Shown: positions 26,284 through 35,168 of the stretch, one piece after another
How the letters are laid out: the number at the start of each line of letters is the position of its first letter
Position numbering within the stretch: position 1 is the first letter of the stretch
DNA from: Thermoguttaceae bacterium
GTDB lineage: Bacteria; Planctomycetota; Planctomycetia; Pirellulales; Thermoguttaceae
Direction: 5' to 3'
NCBI GenBank assembly: GCA_017550965.1
Contig: JAFZNK010000148.1
Span: 1 to 44,570, forward strand
Length of the DNA: 44,570 bases
Position numbers and translations under genes: made by a program
The notes under the pieces: generated by a model
The model's input: only the letters and a program-made list of their open reading frames with translations
The model's database searches: none
What the model was told of the DNA's origin: nothing

Positions 26284-26362
26284 CCTTGTTTAACGCCGTT
26301 TGTTTTTAACGACCTCTTTTTGGCGCGCGATCTCCCGTCGATTAAGGAAAGAACAAAGAACA

Positions 26363-26698
26363 ATGAATGAACTAATCGCTTTTTGCGGGCTCGATTGCCG
26401 GAAGTGCGAGGCGCGTCGGGCGACGATCGACGTCGACGACGAACTGCGCGCGAAGGTCGCGAAACATTGGTCGGAACTCAACGGCGTCGAGATTACGCCG
26501 GAAATGATCAATTGCCTCGGCTGCCGCGTCGACGGAGTCAAGACGCCCTATTGCGAGTCGCTCTGTCCGATCAGACAATGCGCGTTGAGCAGGAACGTCG
26601 AGACTTGCGGGGGCTGCGCCGAAATGGAGACGTGCCGGAAACTCAAACAGGTCGTCGACAATAGCGACGAGGCGTTGAACAATCTCAAAGCGCTCTGA
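26363..26698 (+). CDS. Cysteine-rich DUF3795 protein
   Basis: From ATG 26363 (the frame opens at 26300) the product is 111 aa. Cysteines are arranged as in DUF3795: AFCGLDCRKCEARRAT, CLGCRVDG, YCESLCPIRQCAL and ETCGGCAEMETC. The family is thought to bind zinc or an iron-sulfur cluster, but its function is unknown. It is a single gene with no evident partner. Confidence 0.8.
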   Translation: MNELIAFCGLDCRKCEARRATIDVDDELRAKVAKHWSELNGVEITPEMINCLGCRVDGVKTPYCESLCPIRQCALSRNVETCGGCAEMETCRKLKQVVDNSDEALNNLKAL

Positions 26699-27146
26699 CG
26701 CGCGATTCGCCGACGCCCGGAGTTCTTTTGCTTCGAGCGTCGGTTTCTTTTAAACGTCGATTCGTTTTCTTTTGACGTTATAAAAACGCTGGATTTTCTA
26801 ATCGCGCCCTCTTTACAGAATGTGATAATCGTGCAAATTATAACGGTAAAATAGTGTTTTTGTGTTAAAATAGGCAAAAGAGCTAAGAAATTGAGATAAA
26901 ATTCAAATTTGGCGGTTTATTTTTTAACACAAAAGCGCTAAAATAGAGAAAATTATTTTTGTCAGATAAAAGGCGTAAAATTCGCCGAAAATCTGGCGTC
27001 GCGCGATTATGAGCGTCGTATGGAATTCCGTCTCGTCGGCGGGATTTCTTGCGCGTTCCTTAGGGAATATGCGCGTATAAAAGATAGAGCAGACCAGGCG
27101 TCGGCGCGGACGAAGCGCCGTCCATACGGTCGAGAGGAGGCGTCTC
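26699..27146. other. AT-rich regulatory region before the DoxX-like gene, with long inverted repeat
   Basis: No gene is supported. The stretch 26760-26990 is distinctly AT-rich compared with the rest of the window. It holds a 13-bp perfect inverted repeat, TTTTGTGTTAAAA (26858-26870) and TTTTAACACAAAA (26922-26934), 51 nt apart. GAGGAGG at 27133-27140 is the ribosome site of the downstream gene. A promoter or operator cluster for the DoxX-Gfo/Idh genes is likely, but no single -35/-10 pair stands out. Confidence 0.5.
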
Positions 27147-28283
27147 TTGGGTAAAACAAAAACTTGTAGCTGCTACGCGGCGGTTGTGATCGCCATCGTC
27201 GTGATCCTGCGGCTTGGCGTCGGCTGTCATTTTCTGTATGAAGGGCTATGGAAGATGAATCCGGACAACGGGTTCTCCTCCAAGGGCTTCTTAGGTCAGG
27301 CGAAAGGTCCGACGAAGGAATTCTACTATATGTTCCTTCCTGACCTGGGCGGCGAAGGACGCCTCAAAATGGCCGAAGTGTACAAGCTCGAGTACGACAA
27401 TCAGGGCAATTACGTCCAGGGCACGAAGAAACGCCTCGGATGGACGATGCCCGTCTTCGAGAAGGAATGGTTCAAATACTTCCAGGCGTACGTCGACAAA
27501 TACGGTCTGACCAGCGAGGAAAACGCGGGCCAACTCAAAGAGGCGTCGAAGATTTTCAATCAGTACGTTCTCTCGCTTCGCGAATACACGCTTGAAAATC
27601 GCGAGGACATTCGCGGATTTGTCGCGAGCAAGGCGCGGTTCCAGAAGTCGCTCGCCATGACGAAAAACAACGCCGAATATCAACGTATTCGCGATTGGGA
27701 CGCCCAGATGAAGTATCGCAGCGAAGGCGAAAAATTCGCGACCGAGCCGGAAACGATGGGCAAAAACATGCAGTTGGCCCTCTGGGACGTTCTGACCCCC
27801 GAGCAGAAGAGCAGAGGCAGAATGACCGCCATGGCGTACGGTTCCAAACGCAATCCGCTCATGCGCGTCGTCGCGAACCTGCCCTTTATTAATCGCTTCG
27901 CTCAGCCGACCACGATGGGCATGCTCGACCTGGCGGTAACCCTCGGGCTGGCCGCGATCGGCCTGTGCCTCATCCTCGGGTTCTGCACGCGTCTTGCGGC
28001 GCTCGGCGGCGCATGCTTCATGTTCAACGTCGTCTTGTCGCAGTTCCCGTGGCCGACCGTCTACCCTTATCCGTCCGACATGATCGGGCACTCGATGGTC
28101 TGCAACAAAGACTCTATCGAGATGATGCTGTTGATTCTGCTCGCGGTTCTTCCTTCCGGACGTTGGGCCGGGCTCGACTGGTTCCTGTGGAACTGTTGCG
28201 GAAAGTTTATTTATTGCTGGTACGGCGTCAAAAGGGATCCGTTGGTTCCAGATTGCATGAACCCCGAATGTTGCGAGGCGTGA
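27147..28283 (+). CDS. DoxX-like integral membrane protein with large extracytoplasmic insert
   Basis: The 378-aa protein begins at TTG 27147, 7 nt after GAGGAGG. One N-terminal membrane helix (YAAVVIAIVVILRLGVGCHFLYEGLWKM) carries the DoxX start, with LYEG. About 200 hydrophilic helical residues follow. Three or so membrane segments then match the DoxX core (LDLAVTLGLAAIGLCLILGFCTRLAALGG, FMFNVVLSQFPWPT, IEMMLLILLAVLPSGRWAGLDW). The C-terminus has a Cys-rich tail (CMNPECCEA). In planctomycetes such proteins often precede Gfo/Idh/MocA genes, as here. Its role is unknown; a membrane electron-transfer partner is possible. Confidence 0.8.
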   Translation: MGKTKTCSCYAAVVIAIVVILRLGVGCHFLYEGLWKMNPDNGFSSKGFLGQAKGPTKEFYYMFLPDLGGEGRLKMAEVYKLEYDNQGNYVQGTKKRLGWTMPVFEKEWFKYFQAYVDKYGLTSEENAGQLKEASKIFNQYVLSLREYTLENREDIRGFVASKARFQKSLAMTKNNAEYQRIRDWDAQMKYRSEGEKFATEPETMGKNMQLALWDVLTPEQKSRGRMTAMAYGSKRNPLMRVVANLPFINRFAQPTTMGMLDLAVTLGLAAIGLCLILGFCTRLAALGGACFMFNVVLSQFPWPTVYPYPSDMIGHSMVCNKDSIEMMLLILLAVLPSGRWAGLDWFLWNCCGKFIYCWYGVKRDPLVPDCMNPECCEA

Positions 28284-28533
28284 GCGCTCGCGCGTTCAGC
28301 GACTCGGCCTTTTGGCCGATAAGAATCTGAAACGCGACGGTTAGTTGACGAGTAAAGGCGATCGCCAAAAGCGCAAACCCGCGCGCCGGCGATTGCGATT
28401 ATCCAAAAAATTTGCCCGGACCCTTTGCGGCGTCGAGACGGAGCGCGGTCTGAACGACCTTCTATCGCCTCCTGCGAACAAGCTCAGGTCGCCTCGCGTC
28501 TTGTCCGGCGATTAGATATACAGGAATGAACGA

Positions 28534-30336
28534 ATGACTTCAAACAAAGAGGGAAAAGCCCCGGCTTGCGGTTGCTCCCGACGTAACTTTCTTACAGCGG
28601 GCGCGCTCGCCGCGGCCGTACCTGCGGCAGGCATAGGCGCGTTCTACGCCGGTTACACCAAGACGCACGGACGGCGCATGCGCGTCGCGGTCATGGGCGT
28701 CGGCGACGAAGGCAGCGTCTTGCTCGGCGCGTGCAATCCGGAATTTGTCGAGATCGTCGCGATCGCCGACATTCGACCTTACAATCAATACCGCGCGTTC
28801 CACGGCGACCACTACGGGGACGTCGCGCTCGCGGCCCGGCCCGGCCTCATGAAGCTCTACGGCTGGGAGACGGAAGACGAAGCGCGCAAGCACGTCAAAG
28901 TCTACGCCGACTATCGCGATCTTCTCAAAGACGCGCGCAAACTTGGAATCGAAGGCGTTATTATCGGCCTGCCTCTTCACCTTCACTCGATCGCGTCGAT
29001 TCAGGCGATGAGCGTCGGTCTGCACGTCCTTTGCGAAAAACTCATGGGCCACTCGATTATCGAGTGCAAAGAGATGGCGCGCGCCGCGAAGATGATGAGA
29101 AAGCATCTTGCGATCGGGCACCAGCGTCACTACAACATCCTCTATCAGGAAGCGACCGACCAAATCGAACGCGGCATTCTCGGCGACATTCACTACATTC
29201 GCGCGCAATGGCACCGCGGCAACTCGCCGGGCGCCGACAGCTGGCAAATGCCGATGCCGGAAGCGTTTAAGGATTCCGATCCGCAAGCGGCGAAACTCGC
29301 GCAGGAACTTGCCGAATGGCAGGCGGAGCTCGATAACGCGCGCGGTCTGGACGTCGAGAACTGGCGCCTTAAGGTCGAACAGAAGAAAGCGCAACTTGCC
29401 GACGCGATGATGCTTCAGGAAGGCTCCGAATACAAGGGCGTCGCCCTGAAGAGCCCCGCCGAATACGGCTACGAAGATATGGAAGTCGGCGAAGGCGCGA
29501 ATAAATATTACCGTCCGAGCACGGAAGAACTGATTCGTTGGCGTTTATGGAAGCGCACCGGCGGCGGCCTCATGGTCGAACTCGGCAGCCACCAGCTTGA
29601 CGCCGCGTCGATCTTCCTGGCCGCGTCGAACCGTCGCGCGTGCGCGCTTCGCGGCGAAGACCCGACCAAATTGCCCGACAACGGCAAAGTCCATCCGCTT
29701 CGCGTCCACGTCTCCGCGAACCGCAACTTGTTCGCGCTCGACCGCGAAGTTCAAGACCACATCACGACGCTCGTCGAATTCCCGGCGCCGAACTACGACC
29801 CCGCCACTCCGGCCGGACGTCGCCGAACGATCACCGTCCAGTACTCGACGATCAACGGCAACGGGTTCGGCGGATACGGCGAAATCGTCTACGGAACCAA
29901 AGGCACGATCGTTCTCGAACGCGAGCAGGATTCGCAACTCCTTCGCGGCCCGTCCACGAGCAAAGTCGAGAAGAAAGCCGCCGGCGCCGCCGCGCTCGAC
30001 ACGCAGGCGTCCGCGCCCGCTCAAAAAGCGGTCGCCGCCGGAGCGGCCGGTCCCGCCGTCAGCCGCGGTTACAAAGAGGAAGTCGAACACTGGGCCTGGT
30101 GCGCGCAAAACAATCCCGACTGCGCCGACCCCGATATTCAGCCTCGCTGCAATCCGCGCATCGCGCTTGGCGACGCGGTCATCGCGCTGGTTACCAACAT
30201 TGCCGCCGACAAATGCGAAAGCGTGCAATTCAAAGAAGAATGGTTCGATCCCTTCGACGACGCGACGCCTGAAAACGACCTCGGCGTCGAGTTGGGAACG
30301 CCGAATATCGATCAGGAAAAGTACAGACTGGTCTGA
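28534..30336 (+). CDS. Tat-exported Gfo/Idh/MocA family oxidoreductase (600 aa)
   Basis: NAD(P)-dependent sugar-type dehydrogenase family. A twin-arginine leader (CSRRNFLTAGALAAAVPAAG) indicates folded export. The Rossmann motif GVGDEG near residue 56 follows VAVM, with ADIRPYNQYRAFHGD. The catalytic region reads CEKLMGHS, in place of the usual EKP, then GHQRHYN. The C-terminal alpha/beta domain includes RLWKRTGGGLMVELGSHQLDAASIF and GNGFGGYGEIVYGTKGT. An Ala-rich linker lies near 490-510. It has a closely related partner 90 nt downstream. The substrate is unknown; the family acts on sugars and inositols. Confidence 0.88.
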   Translation: MTSNKEGKAPACGCSRRNFLTAGALAAAVPAAGIGAFYAGYTKTHGRRMRVAVMGVGDEGSVLLGACNPEFVEIVAIADIRPYNQYRAFHGDHYGDVALAARPGLMKLYGWETEDEARKHVKVYADYRDLLKDARKLGIEGVIIGLPLHLHSIASIQAMSVGLHVLCEKLMGHSIIECKEMARAAKMMRKHLAIGHQRHYNILYQEATDQIERGILGDIHYIRAQWHRGNSPGADSWQMPMPEAFKDSDPQAAKLAQELAEWQAELDNARGLDVENWRLKVEQKKAQLADAMMLQEGSEYKGVALKSPAEYGYEDMEVGEGANKYYRPSTEELIRWRLWKRTGGGLMVELGSHQLDAASIFLAASNRRACALRGEDPTKLPDNGKVHPLRVHVSANRNLFALDREVQDHITTLVEFPAPNYDPATPAGRRRTITVQYSTINGNGFGGYGEIVYGTKGTIVLEREQDSQLLRGPSTSKVEKKAAGAAALDTQASAPAQKAVAAGAAGPAVSRGYKEEVEHWAWCAQNNPDCADPDIQPRCNPRIALGDAVIALVTNIAADKCESVQFKEEWFDPFDDATPENDLGVELGTPNIDQEKYRLV

Positions 30337-30425
30337 CGGCGTCGCGGTTTAGTTGGTCTTAACAAGAATCAATTCCGTCGCCTGACTCAAACGTCCGGCG
30401 GCGGTCGAAATAAACGGGTATAAAC

Positions 30426-32492
30426 ATGAATCTTACAACCGAACAGAAGGCAATCGGCAAGGAAAACTTCCTGGCCGCGATCGGAAGTCCGCTGGTTCGC
30501 CGCGATTTCCTGAAACAATCTTCGCGCGCCGACCTTGCTTCCGGCAAAGGGATCGGGTCGTTCTACTTCAAATACGGAACCGTCGACAATCCTGTTAAAG
30601 TCGCGGTGCTTGGCACGGGCGACGAAGGCAGCGTCCTGATCGGCGGCATCAATCCGAAATACATTCAGGTCGTCGCGATCGCCGACATTCGTCCTTACAA
30701 CCAATATCGCGCGTTCCACGGCGACTGCTACAGCGCGTCGGCCGCGGCGGTTCGTCCCGGCCTCATGAAGAAATACGGCTGGAAGACGGAAGCGGAAGCG
30801 CGCCAATACGTTAAGGTCTACGAAGATTATCGCGATCTGCTCAAAGACGCCGACAAACTTGGAATCGAAGGCGTTATCATCGGGCTGCCGCTCTTCCTGC
30901 ACGCGCCCGCGGCGATTCTCGCGATGAAAAAAGGCTGCCACGTCCTGACCGAAAAACTCATGGGGCATTCGGTAGCGAAGTGCAAAGAGATGATTCGCGT
31001 TTCGCACGAATGCAAGAAACACCTTGCGATCGGGCACCAGCGCCACTACAACATTTTGTACGATCACGCCACGAACCTCATTAATTCGAGCGTCGTCGGT
31101 GATATTCACTACATTCGCGCGCAATGGCACCGCGGCAACTTGCCCGGCAACGACAGCTGGCAAATGCCGCTGCCCGAAGGCTCCAAAGCCGAAGACGTCA
31201 AAAAAGGCGAGCTCATGCGCGAGCTTACCGACTGGACCGCCGAATGCAAGCGCCTGAAGGCGGAGATCATTCGCGCCGAAGCGCGCGTCGAGCAGATCAC
31301 GAACATGCCCGACGACCAGAAGACGCAAACGCTCGTCGACGAAGCCAAGCGCCTCCAGCACGACAAAGTCGTCATGCAAAAAGATCTTGACGCGCTTCAG
31401 GCGAAAGTCGATCAGAAACGCGAGCAATGCGCCGACATGATCCTTATCAACGGCGGCGAATACAAAGGCGTCACTTATAAGAAAGCCGAAGACTACGGCT
31501 ATCAGGCGACCGTTCGTAAAGAAGGCGACGAGACGTATCAACGCCCCGCGATCGAAGAGCTCATTCGCTGGCGCCTGTGGGATCGCACCGGCGGCGGCCT
31601 CATGGCGGAACTTGGCAGCCACCAGCTCGACGCGGCGAACATCTTTGTCGCGGCGATGCACGGGGGAGTCAAACAACACCCGCTGACCGTCTCCGCGTCC
31701 GGCGCGCGTTCGCTGTTCAATTCGCTCGACCGCGACGTCGACGACCACGTCGCCGCGCTGTACGAATATCCCGCCGCCGACTACGATCCGAACGACGAAC
31801 TTGGCAAACAGCGCAAGATCACCGTCGCGTACGCCACGATTAACGGCAACGGGTTCGGCGGATACGGCGAGACCGTGTTCGGAACCAAAGGCACGCTCCA
31901 AATCGATCGTGAAAACGAAGCGTTCCTGTACAGAACTTCCGCGATCAACGACAAAGTGCGCGTCGCGGGGAGCAAGGGCAAGTTGGACGTTCCGATCAGC
32001 GAAGACGGCGACCAACTTTCCGCCGCGATCGGTTATCAGGGCGTTTACGCGACCGACGTCAGCCGCGGGTACTGCGAAGAGCTCGAACACTGGGCGTACT
32101 GCATTCGCAAGAACCCCGAGTGCGACCCGAACGCGGTCGACACGGAGATCATGCCGCAACTGTGCCAGATGTTCGGCGCGAAGACATTCGGCGACACGGC
32201 CGGCGCGACCCCCGCGCTCCTGACGCGTTGCCGCGGCGAAGTCGCCATTTGGGACGCGATTATCGCGCTCGTTACGAACATCTCCGCATCGCTCAATAAG
32301 ACGGTCGAGTTCAAAGACTCCTGGTTCGACTACGATTCCGACGAAACGCCGGAATTCGAATACGCCGAAGAGCTCGTGCGCAACGCCGCCGAACCGGAAA
32401 CGTCGCCGGCCGACCTGCAAGCCGCGATCGACGCCGCAAAAGAAGAAGCGAAAGTCAATCTTAACCGCGCAGAATACTCGTTTCCTTCCTAA
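30426..32492 (+). CDS. Gfo/Idh/MocA family oxidoreductase with coiled-coil insertion (688 aa)
   Basis: A paralogue of the preceding gene. It shares ADIRPYNQYRAFHGD, EKLMGHS, GHQRHYN, AQWHRGN and GGGLM-ELGSHQLDAA. Its N-terminus has RRDFLK but no clear hydrophobic h-region, so Tat export is doubtful; it may ride with its partner or stay inside. Between the shared HRGN and EYKGV blocks it carries an extra charged helical segment of about 90 residues (around 255-335; LKAEIIRAEARVEQI, DKVVMQKDLDALQAKVDQKREQ) that should form a coiled coil. The nucleotide motif GTGDEG is intact. A terminator follows the stop. Confidence 0.88.
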   Translation: MNLTTEQKAIGKENFLAAIGSPLVRRDFLKQSSRADLASGKGIGSFYFKYGTVDNPVKVAVLGTGDEGSVLIGGINPKYIQVVAIADIRPYNQYRAFHGDCYSASAAAVRPGLMKKYGWKTEAEARQYVKVYEDYRDLLKDADKLGIEGVIIGLPLFLHAPAAILAMKKGCHVLTEKLMGHSVAKCKEMIRVSHECKKHLAIGHQRHYNILYDHATNLINSSVVGDIHYIRAQWHRGNLPGNDSWQMPLPEGSKAEDVKKGELMRELTDWTAECKRLKAEIIRAEARVEQITNMPDDQKTQTLVDEAKRLQHDKVVMQKDLDALQAKVDQKREQCADMILINGGEYKGVTYKKAEDYGYQATVRKEGDETYQRPAIEELIRWRLWDRTGGGLMAELGSHQLDAANIFVAAMHGGVKQHPLTVSASGARSLFNSLDRDVDDHVAALYEYPAADYDPNDELGKQRKITVAYATINGNGFGGYGETVFGTKGTLQIDRENEAFLYRTSAINDKVRVAGSKGKLDVPISEDGDQLSAAIGYQGVYATDVSRGYCEELEHWAYCIRKNPECDPNAVDTEIMPQLCQMFGAKTFGDTAGATPALLTRCRGEVAIWDAIIALVTNISASLNKTVEFKDSWFDYDSDETPEFEYAEELVRNAAEPETSPADLQAAIDAAKEEAKVNLNRAEYSFPS

Positions 32493-32540
32493 CAAGCGAG
32501 GGCAGTCGCTTGCGCAGCGCGCATAGCGATAGAATGTGAA

Positions 32541-32585
32541 AAACGCCAACGTTTGGGCCGGGCGCCCGACGTTGGCGTTTTTTGT
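32541..32585 (+). terminator. Rho-independent terminator of the Gfo/Idh operon
   Basis: A 12-bp perfect stem AAACGCCAACGT (32541-32552) and complement (32569-32580), with an inner GGGC/GCCC helix in the loop, followed by TTTTTT. Confidence 0.9.
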
Positions 32586-33229
32586 TCGACGCCGCTTACG
32601 GCTCTTATAACACGCTACGCGTCGCTAGCCGCAACGCGTCCCGCGCGCAGCGCGGATAGTCGGCGACTGGAGTCGCCGCTCGGCTCGTCAGAGCCGAGGA
32701 AGCGTCGAACAAGGCCAACGCGCCGCCCTGTTTGCCAGCGGCGTCCGCGCGACGGATCCGACCAACGGGAGGCGGTTCCAGGAAGCGCGCTACCGCTTGC
32801 GGCTCTTATGAATCTTCGCTTTGCGTTGTTTGAGAATCGTGCGTTTGGGCGCCGCCTTGTTTGCTTGCGGCGTTCGGGCGATCGAGCCGACGTCTGTTAG
32901 TGCGTTCGTTTGTACTTTTCGACGAATCGTTCGGAATCTTTTTGAGAGTCGATTATTTTCATGGCGGGAGAAAGCGATTCGGCGTCAAGTCGATAGAAGA
33001 ATTTGACGCGCTCGGAAAAGTAATTGTCGACGGAGAAACGCCGACGGTCGGGCCGATCGCCGGCGCGAACGGCTCGGAGCGTTCTCAGAAATAAGACGTT
33101 GCTGTTTTTCTGTTCGTGCGTCGTCATAGTCGCGACCTTACAGGAATATTGGCCAGTTCCCTATATTGTACTCGAATTTAACGCGTTCGTCGAGAGTTTT
33201 TTGAGATTATTGTCGAACTGAATTCGTGA
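32586..33229. repeat. Repeat-rich non-coding stretch
   Basis: No gene is supported in this roughly 640-nt stretch. Three compact hairpins follow each other: CCGCG/CGCGG (32641-32655), CGGCGACT/AGTCGCCG (32661-32678) and CTCGGCT/AGCCGAG (32679-32698). ACCAACGGGAGGCGG (32761-32775) with a GGAAGCGCGCTACCGCTTGC tail belongs to the dispersed GACCAACGGGAG family and matches 2620-2652 in reverse. GCTTGCGGCTCTTAT motifs recur here and at 34045 and 34136. From about 32900 nothing recognisable remains. Confidence 0.6.
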
Positions 33230-33823
33230 TCATAGCAACACTTCCAGATATCGAAAAACTTTCGGTTTTACGTGAAGTTGCTCCGCATATCGCGCCAATT
33301 TGCGAACGTCTTTTCCATTGGAGCGCGCGTATTTTTTCATTGCCGAGTTTACAATTTGGACGTCGCAACCGTTTCCGCGCAGGACGTCGCACAGCGTTCT
33401 TTCAAGATCGTAGACGCGAACGGGGTTTCCGCACGGCGATTTCAATTCGATCACGCCAAGGTCATAGTTCTTTGGCAAAACTCGCGTTATATTGACGCGT
33501 TCGCTTTTTATCGAAGGAGAATTGTAACCTTGCGGAAAGGTCATGTCGTACCGCAACGGCGCGCGGTCGGAATATCCCAGCAGATACAACGCGGTGTTGC
33601 GCGAGTATATTCCGCGCGCGTACCTGCGTTGCAGAAGGTAAAAGTCGTCTTCCCACGCTTCGGAGCTTACGTACAGGCCGCGGCTAAAACGACTAAGCGT
33701 CCCGTCTTCGACGAGACTTCGCAAAACGTTTCGCCCCAGCCCCGCTTCCGTCGCCGTTTTTGACGTTACTGTTCCGCTTGGCGTCGCTTCGATTATTTCT
33801 TTGATTTTTTCTTTATAGGTCAT
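33230..33823 (-). CDS. AbiEi-type transcriptional regulator, orphan antitoxin-like
   Basis: From ATG 33823, preceded by GGCAGAGAG, it has 197 aa; a GTG at 33850 would lie almost at the transcription start. The N-terminal winged-helix domain (YKEKIKEIIEATPSGTVTSKTATEAGLGRNVLRSLVEDGTLSRFSRGLYV) and the C-terminal AbiEi-like domain (YSRNTALYLLGYSDRAPLRYDMTFPQGYN...VYDLERTLCDVLRG) fit the AbiEi antitoxin of type IV toxin-antitoxin/abortive infection systems. No AbiEii nucleotidyltransferase lies on either side. AbiEi proteins repress their own promoter through inverted repeats, which agrees with the palindromes at 33841-33936. Confidence 0.82.
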   Translation of the reverse strand: MTYKEKIKEIIEATPSGTVTSKTATEAGLGRNVLRSLVEDGTLSRFSRGLYVSSEAWEDDFYLLQRRYARGIYSRNTALYLLGYSDRAPLRYDMTFPQGYNSPSIKSERVNITRVLPKNYDLGVIELKSPCGNPVRVYDLERTLCDVLRGNGCDVQIVNSAMKKYARSNGKDVRKLARYAEQLHVKPKVFRYLEVLL

Positions 33824-33855
33824 CTCTCTGCCTTGTTTGTACAACGACACATTAA

Positions 33856-33884
33856 ATTATAAAAGAATAGTGTGTGAAAGTCAA
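33856..33884 (-). promoter_or_regulatory. Sigma-70 promoter of the AbiEi-like gene inside an operator region
   Basis: Minus strand: TTGACT (33879-33884), 17-nt spacer, TATAAT (33856-33861), near consensus. An imperfect inverted pair (GACACATTA ... TAGTGTGTG, 33845-33876) straddles the -10, and a perfect palindrome lies just upstream. Confidence 0.8.
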
Positions 33885-33893
33885 TATAAGAAT

Positions 33894-33936
33894 TACAACC
33901 GCACATTAAATTTGTTAAAAATAATGTGCGGTTGTA
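33894..33936. repeat. Palindrome upstream of the AbiEi-like promoter
   Basis: Perfect 15-bp arms TACAACCGCACATTA (33894-33908) and TAATGTGCGGTTGTA (33922-33936), with a 13-nt centre. The half-site recurs as ACAACGACACATTA at 33841-33854, between the promoter and the start codon. It is the likely operator. Confidence 0.85.
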
Positions 33937-34221
33937 CAATGGGCAAGGAGAAATTGCGTTTGGGCGACGCGTTGTTGGAGAAGATTACGTTCACGCGTCG
34001 CCCCGTTTGCCTGCAGCGTTCGGGCGACTTCGCGCCCTGCCGCTTGCGGCTCTTACATTGCGAGCGACCAACGGGAGCGGAAATATGAGCTCCGCGCGGA
34101 AGCGCGAACCGTCAGCGGCGACGTCGCCGCCTGCCGCTTGCGGCTCTTACATTGCGAGCGACCGACGGGAGCGGCGATATTATCTCCGTGCGGAAGCGCG
34201 AATTGGGAGTCCGCCGTCGGA
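33937..34221 (+). repeat. Tandem dispersed GACCAACGGGAG repeats
   Basis: Two copies, GCGACCAACGGGAGCGG (34064-34080) and GCGACCGACGGGAGCGG (34157-34173), lie 93 nt apart. Each is preceded by GCCGCTTGCGGCTCTTACATT and followed by CTCCG(C/T)GCGGAAGCGCG, a CGCGC-GGAA-GCGCG hairpin with a GNRA-type loop in the first copy. GGGAGTCCGCCGTCGGAC near 34208 also recurs at 13841. No gene is present. Confidence 0.8.
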
Positions 34222-35145
34222 CTACGCCTGGCGTTCGGCTTCCATCGCTTTGAGCGTGGTTCCGACGTTTTCAATGAGTTCGTCCACTTCCCAGTCGTTT
34301 TCGAAACCGACGATATAGACGTCGGCGACTTGCGCGCGCACGACTTTGTCGACGGATCGCTTTCTGACTTCGAGCTCTTTCATCGAGCCTTCGCCGACGA
34401 GCTTCATGCAGACGACGCCCATTCCGGCGTCCTGAGCCTTTTGCGCGGCGGCGACGTTGTCTTCAAACGAACCGTCCATACGCGTGTTTTCGGAATTCAG
34501 ACGAATATGAACGACGTCGACCCAGGGATTGACGACTCCGGTTTGCAGCGCGACGAGCGAATGAGACGTCATACCGTGCCCGCGAATGAGGCCCTGTTCC
34601 TTGCACTTTTCAAGGTCGTCCATATATCGTTTGCAGTCGTCCGGCCAATTAGGCCTGGTCATGCAGTGCAATTGAAGCACGTCGATATAGTCCATTTTCA
34701 GCTCGCTGAGGAACCGCTTGACGACGTCGACGCCGCTTGGACCGTCGGCGGGAGTCGACATTTTCGTGCAGAGAACGTAGCTGTCGCGCGGTTTGCTTCT
34801 CAACGTTGTGGAAATGATTTCGTGCGTTCCGTACGAATCGGCGCAGTCGTAAAAACGAAGCCCGGAATCGTAGCAATGCTCGATAAGAGCGACTCCCTTT
34901 TTACGATCCATACGCGTCAGTTGAGACGAATGATTATATCCAATCATTCCGGTGCCCATGCCGATGCGCGAAGTTTCGACGTCGCCAAATAATTTAACGC
35001 GCCCGACGGGATCGGTCGAGAAGGGATTCTTAGGTTCTTTCTTCGCTTCGTCTTGCGCGTTCGCGGAGAGACCGGCCGCTCCAATCGCCGCGCCGCTCAA
35101 GCCCGCGAGCGAAGATTTTAAAAATTCGCGTCGTTTCATATCCAT
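34222..35145 (-). CDS. Tat-exported aldo/keto reductase
   Basis: The 307-aa protein has a twin-arginine leader (MKRREFLKSSLAGLSGAAIGAAG...ANA). The aldo-keto reductase barrel has DCADSYGTHE (catalytic Asp and Tyr), LCTKMS (Lys), DVLQLHCM (His) and HGMTSHS. It probably reduces or oxidises a small carbonyl or sugar outside the cytoplasm, where it would need a bound NADP cofactor. GAAGGAG lies 7 nt before the ATG at 35145. It starts 23 nt after the NIPSNAP gene stop on the same strand, so the two form an operon. Confidence 0.88.
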   Translation of the reverse strand: MDMKRREFLKSSLAGLSGAAIGAAGLSANAQDEAKKEPKNPFSTDPVGRVKLFGDVETSRIGMGTGMIGYNHSSQLTRMDRKKGVALIEHCYDSGLRFYDCADSYGTHEIISTTLRSKPRDSYVLCTKMSTPADGPSGVDVVKRFLSELKMDYIDVLQLHCMTRPNWPDDCKRYMDDLEKCKEQGLIRGHGMTSHSLVALQTGVVNPWVDVVHIRLNSENTRMDGSFEDNVAAAQKAQDAGMGVVCMKLVGEGSMKELEVRKRSVDKVVRAQVADVYIVGFENDWEVDELIENVGTTLKAMEAERQA

Positions 35146-35168
35146 GCGAGTTCTCCTTCTTTAAACGA

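Noticed and set aside
30387..32549. 720-aa open frame on the minus strand
   Set aside because: It lies fully antisense to the Gfo/Idh/MocA gene at 30426, has no family resemblance and is a by-product of the GC-rich codon pattern.
32586..33229. Several short plus-strand frames
   Set aside because: They are built from GC hairpins and dispersed repeats, with no ribosome sites and no recognisable protein features.
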